Assembly: GCA_030323885.1 (NCBI GenBank)
Contig: CM059194.1
Coordinates: 26,384,363 to 26,448,362 of the forward strand
Source of the DNA: Branchipolynoe longqiensis
Lineage: Eukaryota > Annelida > Polychaeta > Phyllodocida > Polynoidae
Reading direction: 5' to 3'
Length of the DNA: 64,000 bases
The position numbers and the translations under genes are program-made. The notes beneath the pieces are model-generated. The model was not told the DNA's origin. It saw only the letters and a list, made by a program, of their open reading frames with translations, and made no database searches. Below are positions 36,391 through 45,300 of this stretch, piece by piece (the first letter of the stretch is position 1; every line of letters begins with the position of its first letter).

Positions 36391-39300
36391 ACTGACGTCT
36401 TTGGCGAGGCGGGAGTCGAAGCCCGAGGTGAGGCCCCCCGGCCCCTCCACCCAGGACCGCGCCCCCGAAACCGCGTTCTTGATGGAGGCGGGAGCAAGGG
36501 CGCGGGCGTAGAGGGAGGCAGTGTAGGACGCAACGTCGAAGGCCGACGGCGCGAGGGGGTCCCGGCCTCGGGCAACTATGTATCCCACGAAGTCCTCGGC
36601 TTGACGGCGGCGGTTTTTCCAAGTGGCCGGGGCGAGTGATGCTAGGCGTAGGCGGGCGACATCGGCGACCTCGGCGGAGGAGAAGCCTACAGGCCGGGGT
36701 GAAAAGGAAAAGCGTCATGAGAAGCGTGGGCGAGTTGGAGCCCGAGGCGGGCCACCTCGGCCCGCGCCGTCTCGGTCCAGGGGCCGGCGAGGTGGGCGTG
36801 GCTGAGGGCGTCGGCGCGGAGGAGGTCCGCCCTGAGCTTGTGGGTGATGTGGAGCTCGAAGGAGCCCGTGGCCGCCATAAGCCACAGCTCCCTCGCACAG
36901 GTCCCGAGGGTGGGGTCTCGGGCGCGCCCCGACTCGAGCGCGACGGCAGAGGCCATATTGTTGGTATTAACGACCACCGTCGCCCCTGCGACGTCCTTGG
37001 GGAGGAGGAAGCGGAGGGCGACGACGAGGTTGACCGCCTCGAGCTCGTGGATCGAGGGGAAGCGCGCCCGGAAGACCGGGGAGTACCCTCGGGCGTAGAA
37101 GTGGATAGGGGAGTAGGCCCCCCCTCCCGTCAGGCAGGAGTCGCACTCAATTACCAGGCAACGGCCCTCCGGGGCCCGGAGAAGGTGGAGGCCATTGGTG
37201 ACTCGGCCATAAGTGGCGAACCACCTCAAGTCCCGGAGGGCCTTGTCGGCGAGGGTAAGAGAGGCGGCCCTGAAGCATCTGCGGAGCGCCCCGAGGAGCC
37301 GGGCCATGAATTTCCGTCCGGGGGTCACGCAGCTGCTGACGTGATTGAGGCGGCCTAGGAGACTTTGGAGATCGCGTTTCCCGAGGGCGGGGCGTGAGAT
37401 GCGGGCCTCGCAGTCGTCGACCAGGGCCTGGATCTTGTCGGGGGCGACCCGGATGGTCATCGCCTCGCTGTCGAGCGCGAACCCGAGCCAAGCGAGGCGG
37501 ACAGCGGGGGGATGACACTTCCCGGGTGCCACGTTGAAGGCCTGGCACGCCTTCAGGTAGGAGCCCTCACACCCGATGAAATCATCGACGTAGACGAGGG
37601 CGTGGAAGCCCTCACGCCGGATGATCCAGGCTACGGCTGTGGTGACGCGGACGCACGCCGCGCCCGAGGAGCGGCAGCCAAAGGGGAGGGCGAGGTCGAC
37701 GTATGTGTTGCCGTCCAGGCAGATGCCGTACAGAGGGCAGGAGAGCGTCTCGGCGCGGAGCTGGTGGTAGGCCCGGGAGATGTCGGCCGACCAGACGTAG
37801 GCCCCGGTGCCTTCGTTGATGAGGCGGCGGCCTACATCGGCGACAGACGGGAGCCTGTAAGAGTGGGGTCTCCCGAGGAACTCGCGCCGGGGGATGCCCG
37901 AGTTCACGCTCGCTCCCAGAGGGTAGGAGAGGTCCACGATGACCCGCCTCTTTCCCGAGTCGGACTTGGGACGGGTCATCATGGGGGAGACCTGGGTCCA
38001 TGGGCTGAAGGGAGGGACGGTGAAGGGGCCGATGAGGGCGCTGAGGGCCAGCTCCGTGTCGACGAACTATCGGATGTGAGGGAGGTTTTCGGGGGGCTCG
38101 CGGTGGTTGGAGAAGGTCGGGCGGGGAGGGGTCGAGGCGGAGTAGTTTGAGGGGAAGCCAAACTCGAGGAAGTCGAGGACGGCGGGGTCGGGGTAGCCCT
38201 GGAGGCGAGCGCGCCAGGCAGGTATGTGGAGGCCTGAGGGGAAGGGGATGCGGGCGGCCAAAAAGTGTAGGTGCGGGTGAAGGTGGGGTATCGGGCCCAC
38301 GCCTCGCCGGAGGTTTGGGGCCAGGTGGAGAGGATGGTGGGGCGATACTGGGTGGGGGTGGGGCCGCAGGAGGGGGCGGCGGGGAGGTGTCCTGGAGGTG
38401 GGGGTCGAGGACGTCGACGGTGGGCTCGTCGAGGGTTGCCGTGCGGGGGAGGGGGGGGAGGTCGGTGAGGAGGTGCGGTGGGGGAGGGAGAGGGGGGCAG
38501 CAAAGTCCTGCGGGGTGGGGGAGGGAGTGGGCGGGGGAGGGTCGGGGGGGTGGGGGATAGGACGAAGGGGCGGAGGGTCGGGAGGGCAGAGAAAGGCGGT
38601 GTCGCCTGGGGTGAGGTGGGGGTCGGGGTCGATGGTGATCGACTGGTGGCGGGAGGCGTTGAGAGCCTTAGGGGCGGGGTGGTGGTCCCCGGCTGAGGTG
38701 GTGGAGCTGGGCAGGTCGGCGCCGAGATGGTGCTTGGGCCGCACTCCTGGGGAGTTGATGGTGCTCCGGGCTGGCTGGTGTTTGACCGCTTGGGGGCCGG
38801 GGGCGATATCGTGGGGGCTGTCAGGACTGGCGGTGGTGGTGGTGCTGGTGCTGGTGGGGTTGTCAGCTTTCTTGGGTTGGTGGGTGGGACGGTTAAGGGC
38901 CTCCGGGCCGGCCGGGGAGCACCGGCGGACTAAAAATCCCCCGAGGTGGCGGGGGTCGCGCGCTCACGTGCGCGCTTGGCCATGCACACATCCTCACTGT
39001 GCATGGTGAGGACCTTGTGCACGTTTGCGCAGTACGCACACGTGTGGCGCTGCCGGGCGCCCCCTTGGCCGTGGGCCTCCCCCGGCGTGGCTTGGGTGCA
39101 GGAGGTGGGGTTCCTGTTCCAGGCGTTGCAAGGGGCGCCGTGGAGGTCCCTACTGTCCGACACCCGGTTGTCTGCTTGGGCGCGGGGCTGGGGCCGGGGT
39201 CGGGCTGGGTCTGCGGCTCGGGCGGGTGTGGCGGTGGCTTGGTGGGCGTGCACGGTGAGGGAATCCACCCTCACCAGGCCGAGGGCAACTTGGTCGTGCC

Positions 39301-42300
39301 ACCCGTGGGGGAGCCTCCCGTCTGCGACCCACGTGAAGATGGTTTCAGAGTAGTTGCGGACGGTAGGCCAGGGATACACTAGGTTGTCCCTGAGCACGGT
39401 GAGGGTGTGGTGAAGGAGGCCTGGTATGGAGTAAGCGGGGAAGCTCGGGTGGCTGATGAGGGTGACGAGGGCGAGGCTATATTCGTCCTTGGTAGCCTCG
39501 CCCCTCTTCACGGGCTTACGCTCTGGGCCCCTCTCCACCAGGTCAGAGGGGAAAAGGTACTCGGGGGGAATACCTTGTCGCCTGACCGAGTGCTGCGCCT
39601 CGGCGGATGCCAGGATCGCACGGACGGCGTCGGCCGCGGATGCCGGGGAGTGCTCGACGACATCCTGGAGGTACGCCGGGGGCGGGGCGGCCGAGGGCTG
39701 CGTGGCGAGGCGGCTGTAGCGCTCGTATTGGGGGTGCACGGCCCCCGGGAGCGTCGGTTGAGGCGGCGGCGGAGGGCACGCCCCCCCGGAGGCGGTCGCC
39801 GGAGGTGGTGGGACGGGCGGCGTGGCATAGGCAGCTCCCCGCCTCGGTGCAGGCGGGGGCGTCATCGGCGGTCCCTGGGCGCACCCGGACTCGAGGGCGT
39901 CCATCCGGCTGGTGAGCTGCCGTATGGCATCCAGGAGCGCGGCCTCGGTGCCCGAGGGTCGGTCCGCGGACGCCGGAGGAGACGCCGAGGCTGAGGCAGG
40001 TGAGACGCATCCTGGCGACCCCTAGGAGGGCCCTGGTGTGGCGGGGGCGCTCGTCCGGGAGCCCTTCCGTCCTTTGCCTTTTCCATGTCCGGGCATGGTG
40101 CGGGGCGGTCCGAGGTGATGCAGCGGTCCGAGGTGAAGTTGAGAGCCAAATAGAAAAATGGAGCAGCAGGGAGGACGGCAGGATGGCGAGTGACTGAGGG
40201 AGGCCGGCGGGCGGCCTTATAAGGGAGGAAGGGACGGCGAGGTCGAGGGAGGTGAGAAAGCGGCGGGCCGGGGGGAGGGCGAGGGAGAAATCTGAGAGGC
40301 GGGTGGCAGGGGAGGTGCGAATGCTGCGCGACGGCGGCAGGCGGGGGGAGGGTATCTTCCTCTCCACACCTCAAGCGTAATGCGAGCATTACGACCAATT
40401 GGACAGGTCCCATAGCCCAGCCTCACTGCTGTACTGTTGAAACAAGGGGACAGGTTCCCCAGCCCACCCTAACTGCTGTACCGTTGAAACAAGGGGACAG
40501 GTTCCCCAATCCACCCTGACTGCTGTACCGTTGAAACAAGGGGACAGGTTCCCCAGCCCACCCTGACTGCTGTACCGTTGAAACAAGGGGACAGGTTCCC
40601 TAGCCCACCCTGACTGCTGTACCGTTGAAACAAGGGGACAGGTTCCCTAGCCCACCCTGACTGCGGTACCATCAAAGACAATGTCCCGAACATGCATGAT
40701 CCATTTCAGCCTTCATGTTCGCGAATTCAAAAATCGTCGGGGGGTCCGTGGTGGCCTCGGCAGGGAAGGGCACATCCGTACAGGAGTGCGCGAAGCAGTG
40801 TCAACTGTCCACGTCGTGCAAAGGCTTTGACTTCGCCACTAACCCCATGGAGTTGCAGCCCTGCTGGCTGCACTACGCGACGGTGTGCACGAGCGCCCTT
40901 GTGAGCGCGACCTCCGTCAACCACTACCGGACCCGCAACGTCGTCTGCCCGGGCGAACCAGGTAGGGCATGGGCCGTTCGGTCTGTTGTTGTTTTGTAGT
41001 AAGAATGATCGGCTGGTTGTTGATAATAATGATGGTAATGATAATAATTTTGGTGGTGGTGATGGTGGTTGTGGTGTTGGTTGGTTGTTGGAGTTTTCCA
41101 TCCTGGCAACATCTAAGGTCATATCAGGACGCGGACCGACTTATGACAGTGCACACTCATGGGGACTTTATAGTGCTGCCCCACTTGGAAATCATGCCGC
41201 CGGCACAGTGACCTGATATCCCACTCAGTCACATTATCCTGACACTGTTAACCAGTCCTGTCCCTATCCTATTAATGCCAAGCGCCAGGCTAGGAAGCGC
41301 CAAGTATCAATTTTATAAGTCATTGGTTTGACTCGACCGGGAACCAAACTCCCGATCTCCCGTACGCGAGGCCGGCGCTCTACCGATTCAGCCACCGTGC
41401 CCGGTGCAGTAAGAATGAGATCACAATTTAGAAAATAGATGCACAACTGTATCATCGTCATCATCACCCCGTCGTCGTCGTCGCCGTCGCCGTCACCACC
41501 ACCACCACCACCACCATCATCATCACAGCTGTTCCCAAGACGTAAAACTCCAACAACCAACGAACACCACACCCACTATTACCACCACCATAATTATTAT
41601 CATTGCCATCATTATTATCATCATCACTGCCATCACCATTGTTACCACCATCATTGCCATCATTCTTGTCGCCATCATCACCACCATCACCACCATCGTC
41701 ATCATCATCATCACTGTCATCATCACCATCTCCTCCTCCACAACTACCATCACCACCACCACTACCACCATCATCACTATCGTCACTGTCATGATACACT
41801 GTATTTATCCACATCTCCCACACCTATCACTTATTATTTCACTATAAGCCCTATGCTTTAAACTTACTTTACCCCTGTAACCATGTGTCTCCTGATGACC
41901 AAACTTGGTAGAATTCTTGCCGTACAATTATTTCTAATATAACGTAGAATGCAGTGAAATTGTTCGAGCAAATATTTTACGATGGATAAAATAGCACTCT
42001 GTGTATTCACCACCTCCCAAATCTTCCACCGTGTAACATAAAGCTGTAGCTGGTAAATCCTGGTATTCCCTGTAGGTAGATGATATCAACACAACTCCTC
42101 AATTAACCATGTTAGTATAAGGTACTATACTTCACATAAATCTATATTCAACCATTGCTGCCCGGGGAACAGAGAAGTAGGAAGCAGGATTGGGAATAAC
42201 ACAACTTTATTTTCATGGCAGTCAGGGTCTTCGGCTTTCTTTCCCAGCTCTACTCAATGCAACTTTGAGTAACTGGTAACAACGTCAGACATTGAGAAGA

Positions 42301-45300
42301 GGTGTTGCTCCGCCGGTGGTCTGCGTGCGAGTGGCTAGTCGAAGGCTCGCTGGTACGAGACTGGGGCTGTTGTTGAGGATGGTTTGTGATTGGCCGTGGG
42401 GGTTATAGGGTTGCCCAATGGGGTGGCTTGTTGGTCTGTGATTAACAGGTGGGAGGGGGCTATCCTCTGCATCCCCAGCAATGACACCAACTGAGCGCCA
42501 CTCGCTCATTTAACCCAATTTTGAGAAGAGATATAATCTTTTGCCGACCCCACCAGTGCTGGTTGTGTGACATACACCCACCTGAGTTGCAATTTCACCT
42601 TAATCGATAATATTGTTTCTGTTTACCCCCCTCCACACACACACACACGCGCACACACCTGGCCTCCCCACTTTAGGTACCCCATCCTGGGGAAATATCG
42701 AACAGAATTCGCACACAATTGGCAACAGTCCCCTGCTAACTGGTACAGCCGTCTCAGCTGTTGAGTGCATCAAGATGTGTGCAACGGCACCAGCAGCACT
42801 GAACTGTGCTGGGGTTGATTACGATAAAAACACCCGGAAGTGCTACTTAGTGACGCGGGTCAAGGCGTGTGGCCCAGGCGTCCCGGACACCTGTTGTGAT
42901 CGCATAGTACTACCCACTGGCTGCTCAGCACGGACAGGTACTTCCATTAACATATTATGTAGTTATTCCATATGTTAATATGGATTTAAATAAATAGTAG
43001 AGACATCTTTGATAATGATCTGTGTGCATATATACTGTTTTTTCATTCATGCTACTGGTCCTATTATGGGTTAGCCTATTGAGGGCGGCCTTAATAATGC
43101 TCTAAATACCTCCCGAAGAAATTTGTCAAAATACACAAACTTTGATTTTGAATAGTCCTATTTGATCTGTGTGAATATGTAACGTACTGTTTGTTACTGG
43201 GTTTTTACTGGAACAGCCTTAATTATGCTCTAAATAACTCCCAAAGACAATGTAGTTTCAAAACGCACAAACTACGAATAGTCATATTCAATCACGATAC
43301 TATGATGTACTTTCAAAATACACAAACTATAAATACTCATATTCGATAACGATCCTTGTGAATATATAGCACTGTAGTGTTCATGTTACTGGCCCTTTAA
43401 ACTAACAGTGACCTTGCTAGTGGCCCTTTAAGCCAACAGTGACCTTGTTACTAGCCCTTTTAACCAACAGTGACCTTGTTACTGGCCCTTTAAACCGACA
43501 GTGACCTTGCTACTGGCCATTTAAGCCGGCAGTGACCTTGCTACTAGCCCTTTAAACCAACAATGACCTTGTTACTGGCCCTTTAATCTAACAGTGACCT
43601 TGCTACTGGCCCTTTAAGCCAACAGTGACCTTGCTACTGGCCCTTTAAACCAACATTGACTGTGTTACTATCCCTTTTAACAAACAGTGAACTTGTTACT
43701 GGCCCTTTAATCCAACAGTTACCATGCTACTGGCCCGTTATGCTGTCAGTGACCTTGCTCATGACCCTTTAAACCAATATTAACCTTGTTACTGGCCATT
43801 TTAACCAACAGTGACCTTGCTACTGGCCCTTTAAACCAACATTGACATTGCTATTGGCCCTTTAAACCAACAATGACCTTGTTACTGGCCCTTTAAACCG
43901 ATAGTGACTTTGGTACTAGACCTTTCAGCCAACAGTGACCTTGTTACTGGCCCTTTAAGCTAACAGTGACCTTGCTACTTGCCTTTTAAACCAATGTGAC
44001 CTTGGTACTGACGCTTTAAGCCAACAGTGACCTTGTTACTGGCCCTTTAAACCGACAGTGACCTTGCTACTGACCCTTTAAGCCAATAGTGACCTTGTTA
44101 CTGCCCCTTTAAACCGACAGTGACCTTGCTACTGACCCTTTAAACTGACAGTGACCTTGCTACTGACCCTTTAAACCGACAGTGACCTTGCTACTGACCC
44201 TTTAAGCCAATAGTGACCTTGTTACTGGCCCTTTAAACCGATGGTGACCTTGTTACTGACCATTTAAACCGATGGTGACCTTGTTACTGACCATTTAAAC
44301 CGATGGTGACCTTGTTACTGACCATTTAAACCAACAGTGACATTGCTACTGACCCTTTACGCCAACAGTGACCTTGCTACTGGCCCTTTAAACCGACAGT
44401 GACCTTGCTACTGACCCTTTATGCCGACAGTGACCGGGTACGTGGAGGCCACCCAGCTGCACAGGCTGCACGGAATAAAGATGGCCGCCGTGACGACGCT
44501 CTCGGCCTGCGGCGTCGCGTGCAAGGCCGACCCGATGTGCGGAGGGTTCGACTTCACCACGACCAGTGAGTGCTGGATGCACTCACGGACGCAGGAGTGT
44601 ACCAACGTGACGTCACTCTTCCATAATGGATGCTGCGACCACTACGTCAAGCAGACCACCTGCACAGCCTACAAGCCACCCGTTTTCACTGGTAGGTTTT
44701 TTGTTGGGGGTTTTACGTCCTAGCAAACTCTAATGTCATGTCGTACCTAGTAAATATGTTTATATATACATATGGGTCGTTCTCAGAAGTTGTGTACCAA
44801 TAGTGTGACATCAGTACCAGAAAATCAAAATGCTGCCAAAGTCCTATAAGCAAGTTTCCTCAATGTGTATGTCCTTTTGCATCTGAATAATTTAAAATAA
44901 ACATATTCTGGCATTTTTAAGTAGGTCAAATGATGCACACACCCAATAAATAGCAGTATAGCATGGAAACCAATCTGACTCCAAAATCAAATATTTTCCA
45001 CACAAAACTTGACATTTTTAGGACATTTCACATGCCACTTGCTTTATAAACAGTAGTAATAATAATTTGAAACCTCATTGCTATGGTTTTGTCTTATTTG
45101 TGAATATTAAAGAGAAAAGCAATGAAGACATATATATACATATAATGTCTACATATATTTACATATATATATATATATATATATGCATACGGACAGTAAT
45201 GAACCCTTTATATTTGTATAAAGGGTATATTAGCCGACGTTCCCAAACTAGCATAATGTGCCGAAATTAGCATAATGTGCCGAAATTAGCATAATGTGCC

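Larger units (their letters stand above)
35191..40395 (-). mobile_element. Ngaro-like tyrosine-recombinase (DIRS-order) retrotransposon
   Basis: Direct repeats of about 238 bp, 35191-35428 and 40158-40395, nearly identical by eye, enclose gag, RT-RNase H and tyrosine recombinase genes on the minus strand. No integrase or protease is seen, and a recombinase follows RT, which places it in the DIRS order; the gag C-terminal Cys/His pattern and HSLRRG motif favour Ngaro. A 70-bp-type tandem repeat at about 35500-35610 lies next to the left direct repeat. GC content is far above the surroundings. It lies in the intron between modules 7 and 8 and is close to intact. Confidence 0.85.

Noticed and set aside
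35660..39994. Long plus-strand ORFs (for example 35755-36639, 37512-38150, 39407-39994)
   Set aside because: They overlap the minus-strand Ngaro genes, have low-complexity Gly/Arg/Glu composition, and result from the high GC content of the real genes.
41439..41861. His-rich and Asp-rich ORFs
   Set aside because: They are the CAT/CAC trinucleotide tract read in different frames.
43383..44430. CRISPR-like array because of regular repeats
   Set aside because: Units are directly adjacent, without unique spacers, and the context is a eukaryotic intron.
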